From Tomocerus qinae (taxonomy: Eukaryota; Arthropoda; Collembola; Entomobryomorpha; Tomoceridae): DNA of 64,000 bases. A program made the translations under genes and the position numbers. This document shows, piece by piece, positions 35,145-48,712 of the stretch; within the stretch, counting starts at the first letter, position 1, and each line of letters begins with the position of its first letter. The stretch lies in assembly GCA_020055645.1 (NCBI GenBank), contig CM034546.1:65286001-65350000 (forward strand), in the 5' to 3' direction. Below the pieces are notes generated by a model. The model was not told the origin of the DNA. It made no database searches and was given only the letters and a program-made list of their open reading frames with translations.

Positions 35145-36155
35145 ACTAACGGGTACTATAATACTTACTTTAGCTAACCAGAGCAAATGAAATATTCAGT
35201 CGTTTAGAAGGACTTTAATGCTGACAGGCATTGAAAGTAAATAAATGTATTAAAAAGTATCTTGTCTCAAGCGTTCTAACACAAAATATCAATAGTCCGC
35301 AATTGCCAATGCTTTCCCCCAAAACTCGCAAAAATATGTAATTTTATAAACTATGCTTAGTGCCTGTATAGAGAAAATGTATCACAATGGAAGTTCCGCA
35401 TTTTACTTAATGTAGAGTTGATAACTGGTAGCCGATAGTCTGTACTCAACTAAATGTCAGTAGCAGAATCAGCACTTCAAAGTTATTATTCTGCTGACAT
35501 ATGCCTAAACTTCTTACTAAATAATTCATAATGTTATACTTTTAAACTAATAGTAGTGAGCATAATACAATCAAATATAGAAATGTGATCATTTTTAAAG
35601 CCGGTTTTCCAAAAGAAAGAATACATTTAATTGAGAGTCTGTTATAACTTTTTTACTGTATAGAAGATTAAATATTGCCAACTTGCAAATGAACGTTCTA
35701 AATGATCATCCTGAAGTGGGAATGTCCCTTAAGAAATATATTCATTTTCATCTTGGAAAATATTTTGATTTGATATTGCAAGAATTAATTTAATATTTTA
35801 TTTAGGTACAATTTTTTCTCAAGTTTCCCGTAAGGTACATTTTTAATCTAATGTTTGGATCATTTTTGGAGAGCCAAGCGAAAATCGATGGAGGATAACA
35901 ATATTGCATGATCATTAATCATTTTATACGTTTAATTTTGTGTAATGTGAGAAAGTATACTAAAATTGATCTCTGCCAGATTTCCGAAACACTCTTCATA
36001 AAGTCTACAAGGATTTCATTTACAAATATTTTTATTTCCTAGCTAAGATTGCTATGCGAGTGAGTGTTAAGGCTCTTATTAATTAAATCCTGATTAGCAA
36101 AGTTCAAAAATTGGAAAATGTGAAGCGATGAAATGTGCAAGCGATTATTACTATT
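35145..36155. other. Intergenic AT-rich sequence
   Basis: This lies between the insertion and the second chemoreceptor. No gene or repeat is recognised. Confidence 0.4.
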
Positions 36156-37863
36156 CTACAGATTTTCAGAGGAAATAAGAAGGGATGTTACAATATTGAG
36201 ACCAGCATTAAAACAGTATAAAGTGTGCTTGTGTACCACGGCACGGAAAACTCCATACCGAACACCAAAAGCCATTGTACTCGTCAGCATTTGTTTGCAA
36301 TACTTGAATCTGCAATTACTAATACCATCGGTATGGACTGGTAATTCCTTTTGTAGAGCAATCAGAGTATCCAAAGAACGTTTGTAGCAGACTGAGTAAG
36401 ATAGCAACAGGATGGGAACGCAAATTATAACCATAATATATATAATTGCTAGCACAATTACATTCCATGTTTCTTCTGTATTTTGCTGTATAAGAGCAAA
36501 CAGAGTTACTGATCCTGCAATCACAAACAAAGATATTACAGATGGGATAAAGGGCCTGACAAGACAATCGTTGAATAACGCATTTAAAATACGTAATCCA
36601 TTGAAGGTCCGGATTTTTTCCTCCAGGGTTGCTTCACTGCTCCTTTAACAATGTATAAGTTTAATTTCATTGGTTTAAATGGTTTAATTAGCTGGTTTAA
36701 TTTTGTCAAAATTGGTAAAGAAATCTTTTTGATAATTCCATAAATTAACTACATAAATTACAAATACCTTATCATGTGCAAATATAAACACGTTCGTGTT
36801 GAATATATGAAAGTCAGAGTAGCAAGGATAATCAGCAAAATAAGTCCTGGAGCTGCTACCAACCAACATTGTATGAAAACCAACAAACTTCCCAACTTGT
36901 TTAGATGCAATAATGTCACATCTTTGATTCCATGCTGTACAATGTGTTTTCCCAGAACTACATAATATGCCGCATATATAGTGCACTATCAAATTGGGAA
37001 TTATGAAGCTTCCTATAAACGCTTTTGATAATTTTAGCACTTCCCAATATAGGAAGGATTTTATTCCTTCTTTTCCCCAACCTGAAACATTCCAATGGTA
37101 GATAATAATTTAAACCAACTTTTAAAGATTAATTACCCTCTTAGTAAATCACATTAAATTTGATACTAAATAATCCTGTGAGCTACATCTGCATGGAATA
37201 AAAAAGGACTTTTTTTACCTTTTTTAATGTACCAATTTGCCCCATTTACTTCCCCTTTACAAGTAAATAAGGCAAAAAGGTAAAAATGACTGCTTTTTTA
37301 AAAAAGCATTTTTTTTACTTTTTTATAAAATATAAGTACCTTTTTTGATCCCTAATATATCTAAATCACATAACCGTTTTAACTTATTTACCCTCATTTA
37401 GAATTGGGTAGCCTTTGAGGTTGATTTGATTCAAGACATGTACAATTTCAGTTGATTTTGTCTGATAATTATACAAAGTGATTTCACTTAAAAAGTAGCC
37501 CAGCAAACAGATTATTATCATGACAATTTCAAAATTGACATTTTCTCCGGATCGGATGAGCAGTGCAAGTTGTATCGCTTCGTAAGCTATAAAAGCCCAT
37601 GTAAGGCATTTTTGTGCTTTTAAAATAGTCAACTCTGAAAGAGCATGAAACGTTTTGGTGGATTTACTGTACTTTATGGGGATATATCCTAATGAGATAT
37701 TGAAATAAAAACCAATCCATTCTAAAGTTTCCTCTCCAAAGTAGTTAGAAAGGTTTGGAATGATACTCCTTTTTATTTTTCCTGCGACATTATTCAATGT
37801 AGAAGCAAGATTGAAGAATTTCATACTGACCAGGAAATCACTCGTAATTCTATAAAAATACAT
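36156..37863 (-). pseudogene. Seven-transmembrane chemoreceptor gene with one frameshift
   Basis: Three exons fit splice rules: 37392-37863, 36768-37081 and 36156-36642. They would give about 420 aa, the usual length of insect-type gustatory receptors. The start is MYFYRITSDFLVSMKFFNLA. Hydrophobic helices include IVMIIICLLGYFLSEITLYN, LAAPG-type helix LVAAPGLILLIILATLTFIY and VIVLAIIYIMVIICVPILLL. The C-terminus has the KRSLDTLIALQ and NCRFKYCKQ pattern. In exon 2 the frame shifts by one base near 36990: before it reads SFIIPNLIVH, after it YAAYYVVLGKHIVQHGIKDV. Phases at both exon ends agree only if that extra base is skipped. It is either a recent pseudogene or a sequence error. Receptor class is inferred from topology and C-terminal pattern. 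Confidence 0.6.
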
Positions 37864-40800
37864 TTTGTAAAATGATCCCAATAAATTTAAAAATTTTATA
37901 TTTATAATGCAGATGTGTATATAATATCATAATCTATCTATACAATTACCTACTCTTATACTATGTGTCGGAATGATGGGTCCTTTTTCATTGTGGTCTC
38001 TACACACTCTTCAGAATTTACGAGGTATCTGATTAAAAGCTACCAATGCAATGGAATTGTAACTTACATTTTCGCCATGCAATTTACCCGGAAACCACGA
38101 GAGTAAAAAGTTAAAATTGTGCTTTTGGATGCAGGTAGTGTTGTTTTCACTCACAGGCAAGTTGCGGGCTATTTCCTCATTTACCTGTCGTTTGGGCAGA
38201 ATTGAGTTGATATTGTACATAAAATCCTACATCCTGCTCTAATCAATAAGGAAAACTAAGTTTTATAACCTATTCTCAAGACGATTGTGGTTTCAGGAGT
38301 ATCATATACAGTAAATATTCAACAAATACAATTTTGCTGGATAGTGATTAAAGATGAAAATCGATTTATCTGTATTTCAGTGAAAATATAGGTATGTATA
38401 AATTCCTTATTCAATTTAATATTAATCCGTCAATTATTATTAATCAACTAAGCCCCGAGGAGATGCTACCATACCAAAAGAAGGTATGTACGAAGGCTTT
38501 TTGGTAAAAACCAAATCTTTTGAATAAAAAACCCCATGTATGCACATTGCTGTAAAAAGTCGCAAAGTCCGGCGTCCCTAGTCCATAGCGTAGAGATATA
38601 CAAATGGATAAGATAGTTACATACGTATGCAACATAGGTACAAACAGCGAAACAGCTTTACTTAATTTATAATGAATCATTAATCATTAGACTTATTCAA
38701 TAAAGAAATAAATCGTGATTAACGTTGTACTAAAGAAGCTTTATATTGCTTTATATCGTAATCTTTTTATTGCTGTCAAACTGTTTATGGTTGAAAAAAG
38801 GTAAACTCTCTAAGGTTAAATATTTTTTAACTGTTTATGGTAGGAAACTGTCCAACGGTGTATGGTTTTTGCATTATCAAGGCTTCTAATATACCAGTGA
38901 CGCAAAAATGTTTAATCACTCCGTGGTGAAAGCCCATATCGACGCCATTCTCGAACTCAGTTCGTCATTGTTCCTAGAAGGCAAGCTGAAAGTTTTATTG
39001 AGATTTATCTCAATCCATTTGAAATTTATAGTGACCATGCCCTTACCCACTCACTTGTCACTTACCCACAACAGACTCGAACAGACGGTAAGATTGAAAA
39101 TGAAATGATAAAGCTTGCGGTTGCAAACCGTTTTTAACAAGGTTAACCACCGATCGCTTGAGATTGTCAATCTTTGCTTTAGGTGATAAAAATAACATTG
39201 TTGGCATTTAAATATTATTTGGTTACGATATTTCAGTCAGAGAACACTAAAACAAATCATGATAAGCTATTTATACAAGATTTATTATTTATGATGTTAA
39301 ACATTAAGGACTACCTTAAGTTGCTGGTTAAACAAACTTTGTGCCTATGTGAGTGCTGATAAAAGTCTGATTGAATAAACTGATAAAAGTAGTAACTTCA
39401 GTTCATGCTTTAAATGCTGCTAAATTGAATTCTCATGTTTATAGTGTATATTAAGCCGCTACTGGATTATACTTATTTGAAAGTCAATTGTTAAATAAAG
39501 CTATATTTCTGAGAACGTGAATAATTGAACCCATCTAGGCAAAGCGAAGCTAAAAATAATAATGACCATATTTTACCAACCAGCTTGATTAAACCTGTTA
39601 ACCTAACCTAAAAGAAATCAACATCCTATGTAGAGAATCTTAAAAGTCACGCCCTTTTTGCGTCCTGGACTCTGTGGAATAATTTACTTCCGTTCTTCGC
39701 TAGTACGTAATGTGAATACGGTAGGATCCACCGCACCGGTTCGAAAATAGCGTCTAGTCTAGCTCTGAGATATTTATTTAGTATAATATCATTCATTGGT
39801 AATGCTCCATTCGGTATAGGAATTTGCTTATATAATTTAGAAGAATATTAATGCTGCTAGAAGCCAATCCTCATATCTGCGGTGATGTATGTCAAATATT
39901 CCTTGAAATTAAAATAATAATTCATTCAAGGTCAAGTCATAAAGGTATTCAAAGGTTTCTTACTTTTACCATCTACCTTAAGACCATTAAAAGCAATTAT
40001 TAGTTTCAATCTAAATGCGAGAATACGGAAATAATTTAAGTGTTGTTGAAGTATTGAAATTGTGCAAGGTCACAGCCTGAAAAAACTTCATGGGAGAGAA
40101 TTGGGTCACCATAATTATCTAACAGAGAAAATGTTTTGTATTTTGAGAAATAGATGCTTTTTCCGGTAGACTCTGGTTGAGTCAACTTTATCTTTCGCCC
40201 TGAATTCGTTAGTTGTTTATAAACCTCAATAGTGACGGCTTCATAGGTATACGTACAAAATAAATTATATGATGACTGGAAAATTCTATGATTCTAATAC
40301 AATATAATATGATCTTATCCTACCCATCGTCTACAAAAACATTTGCTTGGAGACTTTGGAGACATACCGTTTGAATTAAAATATATGATGTCAGAACAAA
40401 CTTATATATTCAAAAGAAACATTTTTACTTCTAGCATGAATAACAACATTTTCAATTTAAAATTATATTTAATTCATAAATCCGATTTTGCTGGAAATGA
40501 CAGATAAGTAGCAAGTTTAAATGTAATAATTGTAACAATTTTATTTGTCATTGCCATTAACATTAGTAAAGTCATCGTTAGTTTCTAAAACTATGAAATT
40601 AGAAATATAAAGTTGAAAGTACAAAGCGATTTTTAGTTATCTGTTAGGATGGAAAACAGCTTCAAACTTTCTAACAAAAATTAATTGGGGGATAATCATT
40701 TAAATCGTCTGTGCTAAACAAATTGTTCCTCATTGTATCTATCTTTTGACAATTAAAATGTTATTGTTTTGGAGTATTTCATGAGTATCAGAATACCATA

Positions 40801-41177
40801 TCAAAAGATCTTTCTAATTACCAAAACATATTTAAAACTACAGAACCAGATCTAATTTAACCCATATAATATAATGTATTGGTTTCATTTACTCCAAACA
40901 CTACTATTGAAATTACTTATCATTAAATCTTGAAAGCTTAAATTTAAAAAATCTACAAGAATAGAGTTACATTTGATTTTCATATTTTTAGCATTGCTTT
41001 GAGCTTTTAGCAATGATTACTCCAGATTATAATATACCCAGCAGTTATATTATTATTAGCAATACTGAATAGATTGTTATCCTAATAATAAATATTATGT
41101 AAGCATAAAGAGATTAAAGGTAATAGAAAGTATACATATTATCGGAAATAATTGCAATCATCAGGGGAATAATGTTT
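37864..41177. other. Intergenic sequence, possible receptor debris
   Basis: A minus-strand frame at 38680-38444 (LFVPMLHTYVTILSICISLR) has a receptor-like hydrophobic helix and could be debris of another chemoreceptor, but no exons join it. The rest (39.1-41.1 kb) is AT-rich with nothing recognisable. Confidence 0.35.
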
Positions 41178-43447
41178 TCACAATTTCACTCTTTGTTCAA
41201 ACTGTTTTCGACGAATTGCCACTCCCACTTTGTTCTCGAATAAATAGTATGGTGACTCTTTATCTAACAAAAGAGACTTCCGTTTAAAACTGTATTTATA
41301 CCAGTTAAAATTTCCAACAGCAATTTTAATATCCGTATTTTGAAGAAATTGGAATATTTTCTCCAAACTTTTCTCATCATTTGGCCAACGCCAAACATTT
41401 TGTGTGGCGTTGAATTGTTGGAATAGTTCAATACCACTGTCTATTGAATATGAATCTAAGACAAGGGTATCAAAGGTCATACGTTCCTCAAACGCCAGTT
41501 TTATCTGTCCTTTTAACAGCAAATGTTTTATGGTGGGAGGTAGCCAATTTATTTCAGTAAAATTGTAGTTGTTTTCTCTCCGAAGTTCCAATTTTTTCAA
41601 AAAAGGGTAATGTTTTAAATCAATCCGATGTTGAAACTGTCGCGGGTAGTAAGCTAAATGCTTCAAACTCAGGAAAGTTGTGTTGATTTCAGTACCACGA
41701 CAAGTAAGTTTTTCAACCGATTCTGGAATGTAGTAGCTATGACGACAATAAAAATCAACGTCTAGGTCACGCACTTGAATTTCAGGCCAGCCTAAAAACT
41801 TTGTTTTAGTCAAAATCATTTTGTCAACTTTCCAATTCGACATATCCCAGTTCAAAATGCAAGAATTCTTTAGATCCAGAAGCTCTACTTGAAAGTTCCC
41901 CATTAGGTTTAATTTCATTTCTGATTGGGAAAAAGCAACATTCCGCCGAATCCGCCTGGGCTCAAGGATTTCTTCCGGGCGATAAGTAAATCTTTTTGTT
42001 TTATTAAAGTCAATGAATTGATTAAATTCACTTCTGTCCCACATTTCTTTATAAAGAATACTGCAGGATATTATTTCAACTTCAGCTGGAGATATTTCAT
42101 TATCGTCAGGAATCTTCAACTTACATCCTTCAATTCGAAAGGACTTGAGGTTAAAGAGCTTCTCCAGAGTAAAAATGAAGTTACTAGTAGGCGGACAAAT
42201 GTTGAGTTTTGTAATGAGTACGTCACTACTCAGGTTGAGCATGCTGAACGAAAACTGCTTTGAGCGTCCAACTTCAATGTCACCGCTGATTGTTAATTGC
42301 TTCAAGTTCTTTCCCCATTCGTTAATTATCTTTTCTAAGGCATATTTAGACCATGGAGCTGAGTTACCACTTATTCTGGCAAGGCGTAAAGCCGTAAAAG
42401 GAATTGAAGTCTGGCAATGCTCGAATGTTCTTTTGAAATCATTTTCCGACTTTTTGGAAAGTGGGGGAAAACCAGGATTACAGAAAAAAACCTGAGATAG
42501 CTTTCTGAAAAACGGTTCACCCACATAATTCCACTCCTTGCTTACCAAACGGCAATTTTTAATGTCCTCCAGCGGCAAAAATGTAAACACGCATTGAATA
42601 ATCTACAATAAATACCATTAATTAGTTCTTGAGCATTCAACAAAGGGATGAAAGGTAGAACTTGAAAATTATGTCAACAATGTAATTGTAATTCTTACCC
42701 CAGCAATTTGTAACGGGTTTTTTGGTCTTTGTAAAAATTCAACACTTTCCGCGTTGGTCAATGATCCTTTATTGGCTGCTTCGTTTCGTAACAACTCCAA
42801 CATCCAAAAAGAGGTGTTGATATCCTTCTCCATCAGCAGATTAAATAGATCCGATTGGATCTTATCTTTTCCCCGCTTTGTGTTCTATAACAATATTTTT
42901 CACTAGTATTTTAATGAATACTTGAATTGAATTGAATTTTACTAGTACTGAAACCATTAGAATTTTAAATGGTTTCAATTTAAAGTTCAAGAACAAAATG
43001 TGAATAACAACGCGTTCTACATTTCCATAATTAAATTACATAATCACCTATAGTAATAATAGACGTTTCCCACAATTCAAGGATAACACAGACAAGTATA
43101 TATTGGAGGAGTCATTTCAATACCTATTCAATGTTAATTTGGTGACCGGTCACCAATTAACGAATGTTGAATGTAGAATTATTGATTATAAGTCTTCTAG
43201 CGGATTCGGGACTCCTTCATCCGTAAACAACTCTTAATACAACTCTTAACTTATAATCCTACATACATTCGTTAATTGTCAATTGTGGGAAATCTCTAAT
43301 CACTAATTATTAATGATGAACAACTGAACAACTTACAATAATAGCTTGTTGCTCAGCATCAGTGATGAGATTATTACGTCGCAAAGTGAGAACTCGATTT
43401 CTCAACTTAGCTAACAAACTCTTATTAGTTTTTGTCGATTTTCCCAT
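41178..43447 (-). CDS. F-box protein with leucine-rich C-terminal part
   Basis: Three exons join in phase 0: 43337-43447, 42699-42884 and 41178-42602, giving 573 aa. Start MGKSTKTNKSLLAKLRNRVL is the first Met after an in-frame stop. The F-box spans about residues 92-135 (NPLQIAGIIQCVFTFLPLED, then IKNCRLVSKEWN), split by the last intron. The C-terminal 430 residues hold irregular leucine-rich segments (LKSFRIEGCKLKIPDDNEIS, LKHLAYYPRQF, KKLELRRENNYNF) without a tight LRR consensus. F-box proteins bring substrates to SCF (Skp1-Cullin) ubiquitin ligases. The substrate is unknown. Springtails and nematodes carry many such divergent F-box genes. Intron 1 carries a MITE at about 43066-43300. Confidence 0.85.
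43066..43300. mobile_element. MITE-like element in intron 1 of the F-box gene
   Basis: The ends GTTTCCCACAATTCAA and TCAATTGTGGGAAATC are inverted repeats. Inner parts (ATGTAGAATTATTGATTATA and TTATAATCCTACATACAT) also pair imperfectly. It includes an 18-base perfect palindrome, TTGGTGACCGGTCACCAA, near 43139-43156. No coding region is present. Confidence 0.6.
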
Positions 43448-43735
43448 TTCTATAATAAATTTTTATGAGCGAAATAAAACAAATACCGGTTGCCGGTCGG
43501 TCCAGTCAACAGTGAATGACTCCAGTACTTTAATTGCCAAACTGATTTGTCTCCCTCCGAATCTCTGCAAATACAATTTTTCATTTTTCCTTTCTCCATT
43601 AAAGGATTATAGTATTTACGGGGCACAGTGAGATTTAAGTATCAGACTTATGAACTTTCTTAAAAAAGAGAAACTATAGTAATAATGATAGCTGAGGAAA
43701 CCAATGCCATGCACAGATAATTTAACGAGTTAAGA

Positions 43736-43912
43736 CTAAACCCCAGATAAAGCGTTACTTCCTTTTCACTTCCTCCGCAAAGGATCATGCATAAATAAAA
43801 CAAGTGCGTTGCCCCAGGTGAGGAGATTTTGAATTTTAGACAAAATTAGTAACTGAATAGTCCTATTTTCAGGAGGAAGTGAAAAGGAAGTGACACTTTA
43901 ACTAGGGTCTAA
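43736..43912. mobile_element. MITE with ~40-bp terminal inverted repeats
   Basis: The left end (TAAACCCCAGATAAAGCG, ACTTCCTTTTCACTTCCTC) is the reverse complement of the right end (GAGGAAGTGAAAAGGAAGT, TTAACTAGGGTCTA) with a few changes. The element is about 177 bp and non-coding. It lies upstream of the F-box gene start. Confidence 0.75.
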
Positions 43913-44810
43913 GTAATAGGAATAGGTATCTATTTTGAAAAGTGAATACATTATAAAAAAATTGTAAACTCAACGCCAGTAAACCCATGAAACGCAAATC
44001 AATAAAGTAGAAATCATTTCGGGATAGACCTATATTATGTACAGATTGGATGAAAATTAGAGTAGTCAATTGCTAATTGGATCAATTTTAATAGAAATGC
44101 ATTTTATTCAAAGGTAATTCACTCAACAGGTTCTGAAAAACGAAGAATGCAACAAGTCAAGAAACTTAACTGTACTTAAAAGCAAATTTTAGTTGTATTT
44201 TGAATTGAAAAAAATAATCATGCAAGTCCATGAACATTACCAATTGCTATTTGCCAGATTGTATACAACTAAATAAAATTAAATACTGGAATGATGGGGA
44301 AGAAAATTTTAACGCAATTTCGGTTCTTGAATTTTGTATCACAAAATGCATTCGAGGACCTCGTCAAACTAAGATGAAATTGGCCATAAATGTTTTGAAT
44401 AATAATCAACGAAACTGATTCTATTATTGAATATAGGATTGGTAATTACAAACATGAATTTATTTATTGTTAACAAACCGAAGGAGCTTGACTCTTTTTG
44501 AACAAACAAAAATCGTAACTCTAGAATTCATAACCTTTTAACATCATTTAAATATTGATCAGTTCATTAAGTAAAGTAACTGCATCACAACTCTGTGGAT
44601 AATATGAATTAAAGTTTCTAATTCTACATGGTTTCCCTCTTCAAGGTTACTTGTCCATGACCAGGAAAACCGAATTCTGTGACATAATTCATATAAAGAG
44701 CAGTAATCCTATTAACGGCAACGGATACATACTACAATTAATTCTATAAGATATTTACTACTAGCAATTGATATCATTTAAATTCATTTAACAAACACTG
44801 CAAAAGCATT
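43913..44810. other. Intergenic region and 3' flank of the TPR gene
   Basis: The part from about 44500 on is duplicated at 23067-23400 together with the TPR fragment. A 62-codon plus-strand frame (44230-44418) has no known domain. Confidence 0.45.
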
Positions 44811-47800
44811 TCATTCGGTTTTAAGACATTTCGACATTTCCAGAAAAGTCTTTGAACTAATAGTGTCTGGATGGTTCGGTCCAAAGATGACCACTCTCTT
44901 TTCGTACACTTCCTCAGCCAATGTCAATGACTCTTCGTATTTGTCAATGGATTTATAGGTCACAGCTAGCCACTCTTTAGTACTCAAAGTATCTGGGTGA
45001 TCCAATTCCAGAACTCTTTCCTGTACTTCCAGAACTTCCTTGAACATCCTGAGAACTTCTTTGCCCTGATTAAATCGTTCACAAGCCAAATTGAATTTTG
45101 TATTCAATGTTTTCCGATGTTCCGGTCCATTCATGATATCGTCTGCTTGCAGCACTTTTTTCAAGATTTCTGTTGCTTCTTTGTACTTGCCTTGTTCACT
45201 AAGCACAAAGGCAATGTTTTTCTTTAAAGCACGTGTCTCCGGATGATTCTTTCCGTTAATTCTGCGTCGCTTTTCAAGAGTACTTTGGTACCATTTCATG
45301 GCATCGTCATCATTATTCAATTTCCATTGCGCAACGCCTATTAAATTAGCTGTCCGTAAGCAGTCATCATATTCTTCGCCGAATAAAAAATTCTGTTCTT
45401 GATAAACTGTAATCAGAAGATCCAATGAATCCGAGTAGTGCCCCAAATTTTGTAGCATCCTTCCCTTCCGAGATTTCATTGCTAATGCCCACCGATTATT
45501 GGCCCCAAACGTCCGTTCTAGAACTCTAGCTGCTTCACAACTGAAGTCGTAAGCTTCTTTGTATTTTCCACAGTTTTTATATTTATTCCAAATCCAGGTT
45601 GCCAATGTCGGATGTTTTCTAATTAGATCAGTATTTTTTACTGCATACTTCCAGATAGTATCAACGTGTACCATTTGATCCAGTGGAAATTGGTCGTATT
45701 CAAGCATTTTCAATTTTTCAGACACCTTTTTTAATGCATCGTTGGCATTTTTGCTTGAAAGATCTGTATTTAGCAATTTTGTAAAGAATTCTAGTGCTGC
45801 AGCGTTTTTAGATATTGTAGTACAATTTAGAACGTCTTCTTGAAAGCGTGATTCGCCCTTAAGAAAAATAAAATGACTATGAATTACTTTGCACTATTGC
45901 TGAGGACATGACCAGTTACTGTTTAACTATTTACCTTTTCTTTTACCGAAGATTGAGTAGATGACATTGGTTGAGCAAAATCAACTGATTTCTCAAGGGT
46001 GTTTTGTCGAAGTGGAGTCTTCGTAATGTTAAGAGTTAATCCCAACTCTAAAAGAAGTTCCAAATTGAAACACAATTCTTACAAACATTGCATGCATATC
46101 ACTAAACGATGAAAATAAAAAATATGTAATAAACCTTTCTGAGATAATGTAGTAGTGGCTTTCTGTGGCATAGTATTGCTTTCAGTTCTTTGCCATGGAA
46201 GGATAGCAACACTTTCTGTAACGGACGAACTTTCGGCAGTAATAAAATCCATAGTTTCCTATAACGAATAAATAGTATTTATAATTATAACTATTTTCCC
46301 CAAATGCTGATGAAAGTGATATTCGTCAAATGGCACATTGTTATTTTTACTGAAATTCTGTGGTAAATTCGGTGTAGGGTTTGAGACATATCTGTAGAAG
46401 TTTTAGAAAAACTTACACTTACAGAACAAGTGTCGTTGTCTCGTTTTATTTTGGGGTTACTTCTAGCTCCCATTATAGGACTATTAGTTATGGAAGGCGG
46501 ATTTTGAGGTCTTTTACCACCTCTCAAAACTGTTGAATCGCATGTTGCTGAAACTGTATCCAAAGTAAAGAATTAAATTATCAAATATTAATCTCAAATT
46601 AGATTGCAGTGATTAAAATAAAAAAGAGAATAAAATTGACAAAGTTTAACCAACCATTACAATCTTGTTGAACTTGTGAGATGGCATCTGGTTCAACCAC
46701 CACAGTTTTAGGAAAATGAAAGTTGGCTTCTGGTTGCTGTTGAGGCTGAACTTGTCTAACTTTGAAAACAGTTGTTGTTTTCATTCCGCTAGTTGTCGGG
46801 AAACTGGCTACTCCCTATGTAATAAGCACTGACTATCATAAGGTTTTATCTTACAAGATTTGGATATTTTTAGTAAAGATACAATAAAATACATACAGAG
46901 AAATTGTTGTCTCTTCGTTCGTCTAAATTATTTTTGGACGCAGTTTTCCTCATACCTGCCAAATATCAAATGTGAGTTTTCATTAATGTACGAAATATAT
47001 TATACTATTTGCAAAAAGAAGCACCTAAAAGTGTAAATGTACCTAAATGTATTTTTTAATTAAATGAATAGTGTAAATAAATTAACATACGTTCAATTTT
47101 ATTTTCCGCACTCGAGTCTTCAACATGGACAGACTTTTCAGTTAAATTAGTCAGATCTTCATTATTTCTTTCTGTTTCTAATTCTAATACGCTTAAAATA
47201 TGTTGAAGTAGTTTTTTTGCTTCGGCGTTCAAAGAGCGGAATTCAATATAGCTATTTATCAAGCTACGCGCTGATTTAATTACTCCCTTTGTTTTTAGTT
47301 CTCGTCCCAAGATTTCTTGAACTTCCTTCTTCAGAGCTGCAATTTCGGCCTGACATTTTTGTAAATCTTTCTTTAATCCGGAAGACTCGGCTCCAGCATT
47401 TAGCAAATTCATTTTCAATAGTTTCATTTCTTTTTCTCTGCTCTGGGCGAATTCTGAAATTGGTTTAATAGAGAATATTGAACAAAATGAGAGTGAATTA
47501 TGCTGATATTATTTTACTCATAAAAACGCATAATGGCAATAAATATAATAACATATTATACAAGCTCCTTCATCCTTTGCAGGCGCTTGTTAAAAATAGC
47601 CTTAACATACATAATAAAAATGTTAGGCCTAATGAGCTTAAAAAACTAAAAACCAGTAACTAGTGGACCGTAATTTAAGTTGCATAATTGGATACTATTT
47701 TGTTAGATAGGGATAGAATATCATAAATATGAAATTTTAATCATTAATGAAAATTCAAAATTATACTATTTACCGAGATTAGAACGTAATATGTCGTCTA

Positions 47801-47840
47801 AAATATAAGCAGACGATGTTTTCTGATTTTTATCACTCAT
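44811..47840 (-). CDS. Coiled-coil / TPR protein, kinesin-light-chain type
   Basis: Eight exons join with agreeing phases: 47774-47840, 47091-47453, 46897-46955, 46661-46814, 46423-46553, 46135-46258, 45935-46047 and 44811-45857, giving 685 aa. The start is MSDKNQKTSSAYILDD. Residues about 22-140 form a coiled coil (LKKDLQKCQAEIAALKKEVQ). Residues 145-340 are Ser/Thr/Pro/Gln-rich and probably disordered. From 338 to the end there are TPR repeats of the ~42-residue type seen in kinesin light chain and related proteins, such as GKNHPETRALKKNIAFVLSE and ELDHPDTLSTKEWLAVTYKS. The fold points to protein-protein binding. Cargo or partners cannot be read from sequence. A broken duplicate lies at 23067-24150. 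Confidence 0.85.
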
Positions 47841-48336
47841 TTCTATTCAGGGCTATTCACTTTCTAATCAAGTTTTTGACTATTTTCCCAAACTACTGAT
47901 AAATAAAATTATCAACATATTCAACATGCATTCACGTACAACGTAAAGATGTTCAATGTTAAGAGTTGTGAGGGCTGTTTATGGAAAAACCGCGTTGAAG
48001 CAGCTGAGGTAGGTAAACTTTAGTTGACCTTGACTTCCAAACTTCCAGTCCATCTATCATTTCAACATTCCCAATGTCTCACAAGTCACAACTCAAACTC
48101 GCACCCATTTTTTCTGGGCTATCAGAATACCCCTAAATTGTGAACTTGTACAGGGTCCTTTCATAACAAAGCACAACTATGCAGTTCGAATGCATTTTGT
48201 AAGCAAATATTATTTCCAGCTTTCAGTTGTCCTAAGGTTCCTATTATTTCATGTACGGTAAAATTTATAATTTGGCCATTTACATTGAAATACCCCAGAA
48301 GCCCAGAATACTCACTTATCTTTATTATAATAGGAC
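47841..48336. other. Upstream region of the TPR gene
   Basis: It presumably holds the promoter of the minus-strand TPR gene. No clear TATA or initiator can be assigned. No other gene is seen. Confidence 0.35.
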
Positions 48337-48440
48337 CAAGTACGTATGCAGTAGGGGGCGGGTGGGGGGGCAGCGCCTTCCCTAAATCTGAGAAATAGAA
48401 AGAACTTTTTCCAAAAAGGCCAAAAATTGCAAAACTTTTT
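48337..48440 (+). mobile_element. Dispersed GC-rich MITE, copy 5
   Basis: It begins with the family terminus CAAGTACGTATGCAGTAGGG, then GGGGCAGCGCC, CCCTAAATCTGAGAAATAG and CCAAAAAGGCCAAAAATTGC. The right terminus seems lost. Confidence 0.6.
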
Positions 48441-48557
48441 TTAAATATACAAAGAAAGTGGTAACTGACATTGTTAACCTCCGGCTCCTTGGCCGGTTTT
48501 GTTGTTCATGTCAATTTGAAATATAACAAACCAAATGTAAATTTCGGGGTATCATGC

Positions 48558-48712
48558 GATTGTAAATTAATATTTTCGATAATGTACCCCAAAAAGCAGT
48601 TTACCCGAAGTCCAACACACGTAATGTGCCTTCCAAAGTTACCCGATATATATTACGTGTGTTGGACTTCGGGTAAACTGCTTTGGGGTACATTATCAAA
48701 AACACTAATAAT
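48558..48712. mobile_element. Snap-back MITE, family with shared ends (copy A)
   Basis: Left arm TTTTCGATAATGTACCCC, AAGCAGTTTACCCGAAGTCC, AACACACGTAAT is inverted as ATTACGTGTGTTGGACTTCG, GGTAAACTGCTTTGGGGTAC, ATTATCAAAAAC. The centre is about 30 bases. Its outer ends match those at 51310-51412, while the inner arm sequences differ. Confidence 0.8.

Noticed and set aside
38011..38680. Additional chemoreceptor exons upstream of the second receptor
   Set aside because: Hydrophobic frames exist, but no splice sites join them and the second receptor already has a complete N-terminus. Kept only as possible debris.
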